Positions 17,291 to 24,288 of a stretch of 64,000 nt of DNA are shown here, in pieces. Where the stretch lies: assembly GCF_013111185.1 (NCBI RefSeq), contig NZ_WVRE01000012.1, forward strand, positions 1 to 64,000, read 5' to 3'. How positions within the stretch are numbered: the first letter of the stretch is position 1; every line of letters starts with the position of its first letter. The position numbers and the translations under genes were made by a program. A model generated the notes under the pieces. It did no database searches and was not told the origin of the DNA. It saw only the letters and a list, made by a program, of their open reading frames with translations. Source of the DNA: Ruegeria sp. HKCCD7303. GTDB lineage: Bacteria; Pseudomonadota; Alphaproteobacteria; Rhodobacterales; Rhodobacteraceae.

Positions 17291-18358
17291 TCATTCTGTT
17301 TCTGAAGACCGCGCCCACAAATTGATATCTTCTTCCGAACTGATTTCATCGATCTTTTTCAACTCGTCAGCGCTGAAGTCGAGATTATCAACAACGCCTG
17401 CGCAATCTACGATTTGTTCCGGGCGGGACGCACCAATAAGGGCGGTCGTCACGCGCCCACTTCTGAGCACCCAGGCCAGGGCCATTTGCGCCAGGGTCTG
17501 CCCGCGTGCCAAAGCCATTTCGTTCAGAGCACGGACACTTGCCAGAGACCGCTCGTTGATCATTCCATCAAGCAGTGACTTTCCTTGTGTAGCACGGCTG
17601 CCATCCGGAATATCGCGTAGGTATTTTGACGTTAGAATGCCTTGTGCCAGTGGCGTGAAAGCAATCGATCCCACCCCAAGATCGTCCAGAGTATCGAGTA
17701 AACCGTCACGCTCCACCCAACGGTTGAGCAGATTGTAAGAAGGTTGGTGAATCAGACAAGGTGTCCCAAGGTCGTTGAGAATTTTTACCGCCTCGCGCGT
17801 GCGTTGGGAGTTGTAGCTCGAGATACCTGCGTACAGCGCGCGACCCGACCGTACGATATGATCCAACGCGCCCATCGTCTCTTCGAGCGGGGTGTCAGGG
17901 TCAAAGCGGTGGGAATAAAAGATGTCGACGTAATCAAGCCCCATGCGCGCGAGTGATTGGTCACAGGACGCGATCATGTACTTGCGCGACCCCCATTCTC
18001 CGTAGGGTCCCGGCCACATGTCGTAGCCGGCTTTGGAGGAAATGATCAGCTCATCCCTGTAACCCGCGAAATCCGTTTTGAGGATCTCGCCAAATGCCTC
18101 TTCGGCTGAACCGGGTGGTGGACCGTAGTTGTTCGCCAGATCAAAGTGCGTGATCCCATGATCAAACGCGGTCCGACACATGGCGCGCTTGATTTCGTGT
18201 GTGGAGTCTGCGCCAAAATTATGCCAAAGGCCCAGGCTGACAATAGGAAGCTTCACACCAGACCGCCCACATCGCCGATACACCATCCGCTCATAGCGGT
18301 TCGGCTCCGGGGTGTAAGGAATGGGTTTTGGTTTTGGCGGTCGTTGAGCTTTGGTCAT
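17291..18358 (-). CDS. aldo/keto reductase, L-glyceraldehyde-3-phosphate reductase type
   Basis: A 355-residue AKR-fold oxidoreductase. ATG 18358 is preferred over an in-frame GTG at 18364. The pattern closely follows the YghZ group: YRRCGRSGVKLPIVSLGLW, FDLANNYGPPPGSAEEAFG (catalytic Asp and Tyr about residues 73-79), IISSKAGYDMWPGPYGEWGS, and VTTALIGASRPEQI for NADPH binding. The first 25 residues are an extra Pro/Lys-rich extension. Enzymes of this group reduce L-glyceraldehyde 3-phosphate or methylglyoxal in the cytosol, a detoxifying role. It is a single gene beside the sox cluster on the minus strand. Confidence 0.85.
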   Translation of the reverse strand: MTKAQRPPKPKPIPYTPEPNRYERMVYRRCGRSGVKLPIVSLGLWHNFGADSTHEIKRAMCRTAFDHGITHFDLANNYGPPPGSAEEAFGEILKTDFAGYRDELIISSKAGYDMWPGPYGEWGSRKYMIASCDQSLARMGLDYVDIFYSHRFDPDTPLEETMGALDHIVRSGRALYAGISSYNSQRTREAVKILNDLGTPCLIHQPSYNLLNRWVERDGLLDTLDDLGVGSIAFTPLAQGILTSKYLRDIPDGSRATQGKSLLDGMINERSLASVRALNEMALARGQTLAQMALAWVLRSGRVTTALIGASRPEQIVDCAGVVDNLDFSADELKKIDEISSEEDINLWARSSETE

Positions 18359-18548
18359 GCGCACATAATCAATGGATTGTTGAGCCTGTCAAACGGATCA
18401 CCTCCTGCAATATCGACGTGAGTTTCCAGCCGTCCTGGTGGATAGCCTTGGCTGACCGACTATGTGCCTTCAAAGGTGATCGGATTCTGAACGATAGAGA
18501 ACCGCCGAAACCGTCCTCCAAACGTGAATTCTGATTTGAACTGTGAAT

Positions 18549-19610
18549 TCAACGCTCGGTTATGAAGGACAGTCCAGACACGAGTTGTTTCAAGCCAAGC
18601 GCCGCACCGGCGAAGATGGCAGCGAATGTTACAGGCGCGCTGTAAGCCAAAAGTGAGAAGGCAGATATACCTTGTCCGACGCTGCAACCGACCGCGATGA
18701 TCGCGCCTGGCCCCATAATCGCCGCGCCGAGCATCTGGCGCTTGAGTTCACGTGGATCCTCGCATGCTTCCCATCGGAAATGACCTTTGGACCAGGACCC
18801 CAAAAATGCACCAATGAGAACGCCGGAGACTGATCCGACCGCAAAGGACAAAGTGTTTCCGGAGGCTGTCATAAGGTAGAATATTGTGTCGCCAAGGGGC
18901 GCAGCGAAGGTGTGGGTTTGAACTGGCTCACCATCGAAACCATGCGTCGCAACCCAATTCGTGCCGAGCCACCCAGATACGATCGCCAGCCCAACCACAG
19001 ATCCCCAAAACACCTGTGCGGGATTGCGGCGGAAGCGCTGGTTTGCCAAGGCGAAAATCATCAACGCAACGCCAATGACCACGCCAATGAGCCAAGCTGG
19101 GATAGAGGTCAGTTGTTCGGCAAGGAAGCTAATGCTCTGGGGGCCTTCAAGATCCATTTCCTCGGGGAAGACCCAAACGCGCAAATATGCAAGGGGCCCG
19201 GACATGACAACGTAAGCAGACAGACCCATAATCAAAACGATGACGAATGATCGAAGGTCGCCGCCTCCAAGCCTTGCCAGCGCGCCATAGCCACAGTTTC
19301 CGCTGATGGCCATTCCGTAACCGAACATGAGACCACCCACGATCGACCCAAGTGGGTTCCAGGTCTGTGCAAGATACCTTGTTCCAACAGGGTCCAGCCA
19401 CCCTAAAGCCATGGCTGAGTGGCTGCCGACAATTGCTACGCCGATCGCAATTGCCCACATGCGCAGCCGCCGGTCATCATCTGCGTAAAGGTAGTCCTCG
19501 ATTGCACCCAACGTGCAAAAACGGCCAATGCGTGCGGCCAAGCCCAACACAATACCACCGATCAAACCGATCAGGGCGACGGTGTTGGCGTCTCCCAATG
19601 CTTCAAACAT
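18549..19610 (-). CDS. soxT: SoxT-type YeeE/YedE sulfur-compound transporter
   Basis: A 353-residue membrane protein with about nine helices and two copies of the sulf_transp signature: ARIGRFCTLGA near residue 30, GYGMAISGNCGYGALARLGG near residue 98 and GAIIAVGCSVGQGISAFS near residue 308. The conserved cysteines fit the thiosulfate-carrying YeeE mechanism. It lies 41 nt downstream of soxR on the same strand, with GGAGGA before the ATG. The proposed role is moving thiosulfate or another sulfur species across the inner membrane, possibly to inform SoxR. The name soxT follows location. Confidence 0.85.
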   Translation of the reverse strand: MFEALGDANTVALIGLIGGIVLGLAARIGRFCTLGAIEDYLYADDDRRLRMWAIAIGVAIVGSHSAMALGWLDPVGTRYLAQTWNPLGSIVGGLMFGYGMAISGNCGYGALARLGGGDLRSFVIVLIMGLSAYVVMSGPLAYLRVWVFPEEMDLEGPQSISFLAEQLTSIPAWLIGVVIGVALMIFALANQRFRRNPAQVFWGSVVGLAIVSGWLGTNWVATHGFDGEPVQTHTFAAPLGDTIFYLMTASGNTLSFAVGSVSGVLIGAFLGSWSKGHFRWEACEDPRELKRQMLGAAIMGPGAIIAVGCSVGQGISAFSLLAYSAPVTFAAIFAGAALGLKQLVSGLSFITER

Positions 19611-19651
19611 TGCCAGTCTCCTCCCAAAGCTGGCGGGTATTTTGGCGGCTT

Positions 19652-20002
19652 CTACTTCTCCCTGCAGAATAGATCGTAAACGACTTCCAGGATCTGTGTC
19701 GATCGATCATCCGCCAATCTGTAGTAGATCGTTTTCCCCTCGCGTCGTGTTTTGACCAAGCCCTCAAAGCGTAAGCGAGAAAGTTGCTGAGAAACGGCGG
19801 CCTGGCGTGCCGAGAGCATTTCTTCCATCTGCGTGACAGATTTTTCACCCGAGGACAGGTAGCATAAGATCATAAGGCGCCCTTCATGGCTAATTGCCTT
19901 GAGGAAACTCGACGCCGTCTGAGCATTCTCCATCATTCTGTCCAGGTCTTCTGCGCACATGTCCTTTGTGAACACTGGCAGTTTCGATGGTTTGTCCAAC
20001 AA
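19652..20002 (-). CDS. soxR: ArsR-family Sox repressor, persulfide-sensor type
   Basis: A 116-residue winged-helix repressor. The DNA-binding core is residues about 30-100 (SVTQMEEMLSARQAAVSQQL). Cysteines stand at 16, 47 and 113. Cys47 and Cys113 are 66 residues apart, the same spacing as the Cys41/Cys107 pair that forms a polysulfide bridge in Rhodobacter SqrR and its relatives. SoxR proteins repress sox genes until reduced sulfur is present. It lies between soxS and soxT. A palindrome-like site overlapping ATTCAT stands about 28 nt upstream of its start, so self-regulation is likely. Confidence 0.9.
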   Translation of the reverse strand: MLDKPSKLPVFTKDMCAEDLDRMMENAQTASSFLKAISHEGRLMILCYLSSGEKSVTQMEEMLSARQAAVSQQLSRLRFEGLVKTRREGKTIYYRLADDRSTQILEVVYDLFCREK

Positions 20003-20029
20003 GATTGCCTCGCTTTCTTGGCTTCACGC

Positions 20030-20045
20030 ATTCATAACAGTTTAT
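20030..20045. promoter_or_regulatory. candidate SoxR operator upstream of soxR
   Basis: Read on the minus strand, ATAAACTGTTATGAAT matches the palindrome in front of soxX at 12 of 16 positions and retains one full ATGAAT half-site. It stands in the 58-nt gap before the soxR start. This is a proposed site, not a proven one. Confidence 0.4.
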
Positions 20046-20060
20046 GTAATGCGCCGCAGA

Positions 20061-20435
20061 TTATCCAGAGGTCTCAATCGATATCCCCGCGTCACGCAGC
20101 AAAACGCCCAGCAACCCCCAGAAAAAATCTTCGCCGGGATAGCCTTCGATCCGGCCGACCTCTTGGCCATTGTCCAGCAGAACAAAGGTTGGCGAGTAGT
20201 AGAGAGGGCGCTCCAATGCGACGCCGTCAGGCATAGCCGCGTGGAGATCGATGCGCTGAAGTGGAGCGGCATGTCCTTCTGGTGTCTTGGGGTAAATCTC
20301 CGAGATTTCGGCGTCCCAACGTGCGCACCACATACACCCATCTTCCTCGGCCATCAAAAGCGTTATTTCTGCCCGTAAAACCACAGGAGAAACAAGCAAC
20401 GTGATTGCAAGCAAAAGCAGAAGTAGGTGACGCAT
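20061..20435 (-). CDS. soxS: SoxS, periplasmic thiol-disulfide oxidoreductase
   Basis: A 124-residue thioredoxin-like protein with a signal peptide (cut near LRA, residue 22) and the redox motif GCMWCARWD (Cys34, Cys37), preceding a cis-proline-like YSPTFVLL. SoxS keeps the SoxY carrier cysteine in the active reduced state and is needed for full thiosulfate oxidation. It is divergent from soxV across 80 nt that hold a candidate operator, and leads into soxR and soxT on the same strand. Confidence 0.88.
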   Translation of the reverse strand: MRHLLLLLLAITLLVSPVVLRAEITLLMAEEDGCMWCARWDAEISEIYPKTPEGHAAPLQRIDLHAAMPDGVALERPLYYSPTFVLLDNGQEVGRIEGYPGEDFFWGLLGVLLRDAGISIETSG

Positions 20436-20465
20436 CTCAAGCTCCGATTGACCGCAGCGACATAT

Positions 20466-20481
20466 TTTTATTATTTTGAAT
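20466..20481. promoter_or_regulatory. candidate SoxR operator between soxS and soxV
   Basis: TTTTATTATTTTGAAT matches the perfect palindrome in front of soxX at 13 of 16 positions, with one clean GAAT half. It is centred in the divergent soxS/soxV promoter region, the place where SoxR binds in characterised sox clusters. Confidence 0.5.
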
Positions 20482-20515
20482 GTGTGAATGATAGCGTGCC
20501 AGGACAGATTTGACC

Positions 20516-21256
20516 ATGCTCGACATTACATTTGCAGGAGCTTTGGTCGCAGGACTGTTGTCTTTCCTGTCGCCCTGCATCCTACCTATCGTGCCGTTTT
20601 ATCTTAGCTATCTGGCCGGCGTCGGGATTGATCAGATATCTGCGGGTTCTACAATTCCCAGCGGCGTTCGTCGCAAGGCAACGCTTTCTGCGATAGCATT
20701 TGCAGCCGGGATCATTACGATCTTCATGGCGCTGGGTGCGACGGCTTCGATATTCGGGCAATTGGTACGAGAGTATTTTGACATCCTGCGTTGGATCGCC
20801 GCGGCCATCATCATTGTGATGGGCATGCATTTCTTGGGGATTATCCGCATCGGCTTCCTTTATCGCCAATTTCGAGCGGATGTTGGTGATACATCAAATG
20901 TAAGCCTTGTTGGGGCATATGTTCTTGGATTGGCGTTTGCTTTTGGCTGGACACCCTGTGTTGGGCCGGTGCTCGCCGCGATCCTGTTTACAGCGGCCGG
21001 AACCGAAACGGCCTGGCGTGGAGCGGTGCTTTTATTCGTCTACGGGGTTGGAATGACCGCACCGTTTGTTCTGGCAGCCTTCCTGGTCCGCCCCTTCATG
21101 CAATGGATGGCACGGTTCAGAAAGCACTTGCCCCTCATCGAAAAGGCAATGGGTGGCTTTCTGGTGCTCTTCGGCATCCTCATCGCAACCAACTCCATCA
21201 ATCACGTCGCACAATGGATGCTCGACCATATGCCTTGGCTGGCAGCCATTGGTTAA
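20516..21256 (+). CDS. soxV: SoxV, CcdA-type thiol reductant transporter
   Basis: A 246-residue membrane protein of the CcdA/DsbD core family with six predicted helices. The paired cysteines lie in FLSPCILPIVPFYLSYLAG (Cys21) and GWTPCVGP (about Cys148). SoxV passes electrons from cytosolic thioredoxin across the inner membrane to SoxW and SoxS. ATG 20516 is chosen because AGGACAG lies 8 nt upstream; an in-frame TTG at 20510 would leave too short a gap. soxW follows after 14 nt. Confidence 0.9.
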   Translation: MLDITFAGALVAGLLSFLSPCILPIVPFYLSYLAGVGIDQISAGSTIPSGVRRKATLSAIAFAAGIITIFMALGATASIFGQLVREYFDILRWIAAAIIIVMGMHFLGIIRIGFLYRQFRADVGDTSNVSLVGAYVLGLAFAFGWTPCVGPVLAAILFTAAGTETAWRGAVLLFVYGVGMTAPFVLAAFLVRPFMQWMARFRKHLPLIEKAMGGFLVLFGILIATNSINHVAQWMLDHMPWLAAIG

Positions 21257-21270
21257 TTCGGGAGGAAGAC

Positions 21271-21849
21271 ATGAAACGAGTTTTGTCAGTATTGATCGCT
21301 TGTCTGATCGGCGGGGCAGTTTTCGCCGCTGAACTGGGCGACGACGGTTTGCATAAAACGCCGTGGATGCGCGACACGTTCAAAGACCTTCGTGAGGATC
21401 TTGAAGAGGCGTCAAGCGAAGACAAGCGGTTGGTTTTATTCATTGAGCAACAAGGCTGCATCTATTGCAAGAAAATGCATGAAGAAGTGTTCCCCCAGCC
21501 TGACCTTGCAGCGTTCATCGAAGAGAATTTCTTTGTCGTCCAACTGGATTTGCATGGCAGCACCGCAGCCATCGACTTTGACGGGGAAGAAAATGAGCAA
21601 AGAGCGCTGATGCGAAAATGGGGGATTCTGTTCACCCCGACGCTCGTATTTCTGCCGGAAGAGGTGCCAGAAGACGCTACAGCCATCGATGCTGCGGTCG
21701 CTGTTATGCCCGGAGCGTTCTCAAAGGGAACAACCTTAGACCTTTTCACCTGGGTCGAGGAAAAACGATATGAGCTTGATAATGGTGAAGATTTCCAACG
21801 TTATCATGCGCGGCGCATTCAAGAGCGAAACAATGTTTCTCAGGATTGA
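21271..21849 (+). CDS. soxW: SoxW, periplasmic thioredoxin
   Basis: A 192-residue thioredoxin-like protein. The start ATG 21271 has GGAGG 5 nt upstream and is followed by a signal peptide (cut near VFA). The frame extends much further upstream inside soxV, but that part is not translated as SoxW. The active site is QGCIYCKKMHEEVF (Cys63, Cys66), and TPTLVFLPE carries the cis-proline. SoxW is reduced by SoxV. It is the last gene before the 130-nt soxW-soxX gap, which holds the clearest SoxR palindrome. Confidence 0.88.
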   Translation: MKRVLSVLIACLIGGAVFAAELGDDGLHKTPWMRDTFKDLREDLEEASSEDKRLVLFIEQQGCIYCKKMHEEVFPQPDLAAFIEENFFVVQLDLHGSTAAIDFDGEENEQRALMRKWGILFTPTLVFLPEEVPEDATAIDAAVAVMPGAFSKGTTLDLFTWVEEKRYELDNGEDFQRYHARRIQERNNVSQD

Positions 21850-21871
21850 GTGCTGCCGTTATAAATAAAAA

Positions 21872-21887
21872 ATTCATTATTATGAAT
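21872..21887. promoter_or_regulatory. perfect palindrome, candidate SoxR operator before soxX
   Basis: ATTCATTATTATGAAT is a perfect 6-4-6 inverted repeat in the soxW-soxX gap, 92 nt before the soxX start. It has the ATTC-N8-GAAT form known for SqrR/BigR-type ArsR repressors. SoxR in other organisms binds both the soxS-soxV and the soxW-soxX regions. Confidence 0.65.
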
Positions 21888-21979
21888 TTAATGTTGCGAC
21901 AACCGGTACTCGTCGACTACGGTACACAAAGGCTTTGGGTCGCAAGGCGCCGTCGGCGTGTTAGCAAATGGGAGGGATC

Positions 21980-22456
21980 ATGAAGCTGAGACTCTTAACA
22001 TTGGTCTGCGCAATGACAGGCGTTGCCGCATTTGCGGCAGAAACAGACCCGCAAGACGTAACCTATGACGACTATGGTGCCATTGAGGCTTCGTTGACCG
22101 GTGCTGCTGGCGACGCGGCTAATGGCGCGCTCATCGTTGGGGACAAGTCAAAAGGCAACTGCGTCGCGTGCCACGCGGTTTCGGCTTTGGCCGACATCCC
22201 GTTCCATGGCGAAGTTGGTCCAATGCTGGATGGCGCCGGTGATCGTTGGACCGAAGCAGAACTTCGCGGATTGGTCGCAAATGCCAAGATGACGTTCGAA
22301 GGCACGGTGATGCCTGCGTTCTACAAGGATGACGGCTATATCCGCCCGGGCGACGCCTATACCGGAAAAGCCCCAACCGCGCCTTTGACGTCGATCCTGA
22401 CAGCACAAGAAATCGAGGATGTGGTCGCGTTTCTAGCGACCCTGAAAGAAGAATAG
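21980..22456 (+). CDS. soxX: SoxX, monohaem cytochrome c subunit of SoxXA
   Basis: A 158-residue periplasmic cytochrome. ATG 21980 is preferred over ATG 21968 because the GGAGGG at 21971 lies between them and a normal signal peptide then starts with MKLRL. The haem site is CVACH (residues 61-65), and the distal methionine is probably in TVMPAFYK (about residue 111). With SoxA it couples thiosulfate oxidatively to the SoxY cysteine. First gene of the structural soxXYZA unit. Confidence 0.92.
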   Translation: MKLRLLTLVCAMTGVAAFAAETDPQDVTYDDYGAIEASLTGAAGDAANGALIVGDKSKGNCVACHAVSALADIPFHGEVGPMLDGAGDRWTEAELRGLVANAKMTFEGTVMPAFYKDDGYIRPGDAYTGKAPTAPLTSILTAQEIEDVVAFLATLKEE

Positions 22457-22502
22457 CTGCGCTTTCAGGCGCGGATTTTCGAAGAATCAAAGGAGATTGA
22501 AA

Positions 22503-22919
22503 ATGGAACTCTCTCGCCGCGAGACACTGGCCCTTGGGCTGGGCGCCGCGTTCCTGACAATTATGCCGCTTCGGGCAAATGCAGCTGCTGAAGATGCCAT
22601 TGCGGCATTTACAGGCGGGGCAGATGTGGCCGACGGCGGTGTTACATTGACTGCACCGGAAATCGCAGAAAACGGTAATACTGTACCTATCGAAGTCAGT
22701 GCTCCGGGCGCAGCTGCAATTCTCATCGTGGCTGCAGGTAACCCCGAACCGGGCGTTGCAACCTTCAATTTCGGTCCGTTGGCTGCTGAGCAAGCCGCAT
22801 CAACCCGCATCCGTCTTGCCGGAACGCAGGATGTCATTGCCGTGGCGAAGATGGCAGATGGCAGCTTTGCCAAAGCGTCTGCGACCGTAAAAGTGACAAT
22901 CGGCGGCTGCGGCGGCTGA
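22503..22919 (+). CDS. soxY: SoxY, substrate carrier subunit
   Basis: A 138-residue protein with a twin-arginine signal (SRRETLALGLGA). It ends in GGCGG; the cysteine at residue 136 is the swinging-arm residue to which sulfur intermediates are bound. ATG 22503 has AGGAG 7 nt upstream; an in-frame TTG at 22497 is less likely. SoxY is exported folded with SoxZ and visits SoxXA, SoxB and SoxCD in turn. Confidence 0.95.
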   Translation: MELSRRETLALGLGAAFLTIMPLRANAAAEDAIAAFTGGADVADGGVTLTAPEIAENGNTVPIEVSAPGAAAILIVAAGNPEPGVATFNFGPLAAEQAASTRIRLAGTQDVIAVAKMADGSFAKASATVKVTIGGCGG

Positions 22920-22955
22920 TCGCCACGCGCGCCTCGAAGAACAGGAGATTAATCA

Positions 22956-23285
22956 ATGGCTTCCGGTGTAAAACCCCGCGTCAAGGTTCCAAAGACAGCC
23001 GCTGCTGGCGAAACCGTTACGATCAAGACATTGATCAGCCACAAGATGGAAAGCGGCCAGCGTAAAGACAAAGAAGGCAACGTCATCCCGCGTTCGATCA
23101 TCAACCGTTTCACTTGCGAGTTTAATGGAGAAATGGTGGTTGATGTGACGATGGAGCCGGCGATTTCGACCAACCCGTATTTCCAGTTCGAAGCGACTGT
23201 GCCCGAGGCCGGTGAGTTTGTCTTCACTTGGTACGATGATGACGGCTCTGTCTACGATGAGAAGAAAACGATCGAGATCGCCTGA
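22956..23285 (+). CDS. soxZ: SoxZ, carrier partner of SoxY
   Basis: A 109-residue all-beta protein with no signal peptide of its own, as expected since it travels with SoxY through the Tat system. Typical SoxZ motifs include VKVPKTAAAGETVTIKTLI near the start, HKMESGQRKD near residue 30 and YDDDGSVYDEKKTI at the end. AGGAG lies before the ATG. It follows soxY by 36 nt. Confidence 0.95.
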   Translation: MASGVKPRVKVPKTAAAGETVTIKTLISHKMESGQRKDKEGNVIPRSIINRFTCEFNGEMVVDVTMEPAISTNPYFQFEATVPEAGEFVFTWYDDDGSVYDEKKTIEIA

Positions 23286-23304
23286 CGGCTCGACCACTAA
23301 GGCA

Positions 23305-23337
23305 GATCAGCGCTGGTAGGAGGAACTGGCGCTGATC
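23305..23337 (+). terminator. intercistronic hairpin between soxZ and soxA
   Basis: GATCAGCGC and GCGCTGATC form a perfect 9-bp stem with a 15-nt loop, 19 nt after the soxZ stop. No T-run follows, so it is more likely an mRNA-processing or stabilising structure than a full terminator. The loop contains AGGAGG, but no start codon lies at a useful distance. Confidence 0.45.
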
Positions 23338-23355
23338 CACCAAGGGAGGAACGCA

Positions 23356-24201
23356 ATGAATACCAAGGCACTTACGGCGATCGCGGCAATTCTGGTTTTC
23401 CCGGCTGCAGCGATGGCTGGACCGGACGAAGACAATTTGGTGATCAATGATGAGTTGGACATGACTTCGGTTACCGAAGCTCCGGCACATCTGGAAAATT
23501 TGGACACGATCTATTCGGGTTGGCATTTTCGCACGGATGAAACGCAAGCGCTTCAAATTGATGACTTCGACAATCCTGCAATGATCTTCGTCGATCAGGC
23601 CGCCGATCTCTTCGAGACCGTTGATGGCGCCGCTGGCGAGAGCTGTGCCTCATGCCACGATGGGGCGGAAAGCTTCAAGGGATTGCAGGCGTCCATGCCG
23701 AAAGTGGATGCCGAAACTGGTAAGCTGGTCGTCATGGAAGATCTGATCAACAAGTGCCGCACGGACCGCATGGAAGCCGATGCCTGGAAATGGTCCGGGG
23801 GCGATATGCAGGGCATGGTCGCTTTGATCGGTCTGCAATCACGCGGGATGCCAATGAATGTCGCGATTGATGGCGATGCCGCCCCGTATTGGGAACAGGG
23901 CAAAGAGATGTATTACACCCGCTATGGTCAGCTGGAGCTTAGCTGCGCCAATTGTCATGAAGACAACTGGGGCAACATGATCCGTGCCGACCACCTGAGC
24001 CAGGGCATGATCAATGGGTTCCCGACATATCGTCTGAAACAAGCCAAGCTGATCTCGCGCCACAATCGTTTCCGCGGCTGTATTCGCGATACGCGGGCGG
24101 AAACTTTTGCCGAAGGATCGGACGAGTTCCGTGCGCTTGAGCTCTATGTGGCCTCGCGTGGCAACGGGCTTTCAGTCGAAACTCCAGCAGTACGTCAATA
24201 A
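23356..24201 (+). CDS. soxA: SoxA, dihaem cytochrome c subunit of SoxXA
   Basis: A 281-residue periplasmic protein with a signal peptide cut near AMA. Two c-type haem sites are present: CASCH (97-101) and CANCH (197-201). The active-site cysteine that becomes a persulfide haem ligand lies in RFRGCIRDTRAE (about Cys242). SoxXA links thiosulfate to SoxY. Having both haem sites places it in the dihaem SoxA group, common in alphaproteobacteria. A hairpin follows the gene. Confidence 0.95.
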   Translation: MNTKALTAIAAILVFPAAAMAGPDEDNLVINDELDMTSVTEAPAHLENLDTIYSGWHFRTDETQALQIDDFDNPAMIFVDQAADLFETVDGAAGESCASCHDGAESFKGLQASMPKVDAETGKLVVMEDLINKCRTDRMEADAWKWSGGDMQGMVALIGLQSRGMPMNVAIDGDAAPYWEQGKEMYYTRYGQLELSCANCHEDNWGNMIRADHLSQGMINGFPTYRLKQAKLISRHNRFRGCIRDTRAETFAEGSDEFRALELYVASRGNGLSVETPAVRQ

Positions 24202-24208
24202 CGAACGA

Positions 24209-24240
24209 CCCGCGTGGGCAATGTCCTGCGCGGGATTTTC
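24209..24240 (+). terminator. probable terminator or attenuator between soxA and soxB
   Basis: A CCCGCG/CGCGGG stem encloses 14 nt and is followed by ATTTTC. It stands 8 nt after soxA and 55 nt before soxB. Together with the palindrome at 24255 it suggests that soxB can start its own transcript. Confidence 0.5.
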
Positions 24241-24254
24241 AGGAAAATAACATT

Positions 24255-24270
24255 CACATATTTATATGTG
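24255..24270. promoter_or_regulatory. perfect palindrome before soxB
   Basis: CACATATTTATATGTG is a perfect 6-4-6 inverted repeat, 18 nt before the soxB ATG. The bases next to it give ATTCACAT, which keeps one ATTC element, but the overall match to the soxX palindrome is poor. It could be a weak SoxR site or the target of another regulator. Confidence 0.4.
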
Positions 24271-24288
24271 TTACAGGAAAGCGGATAG

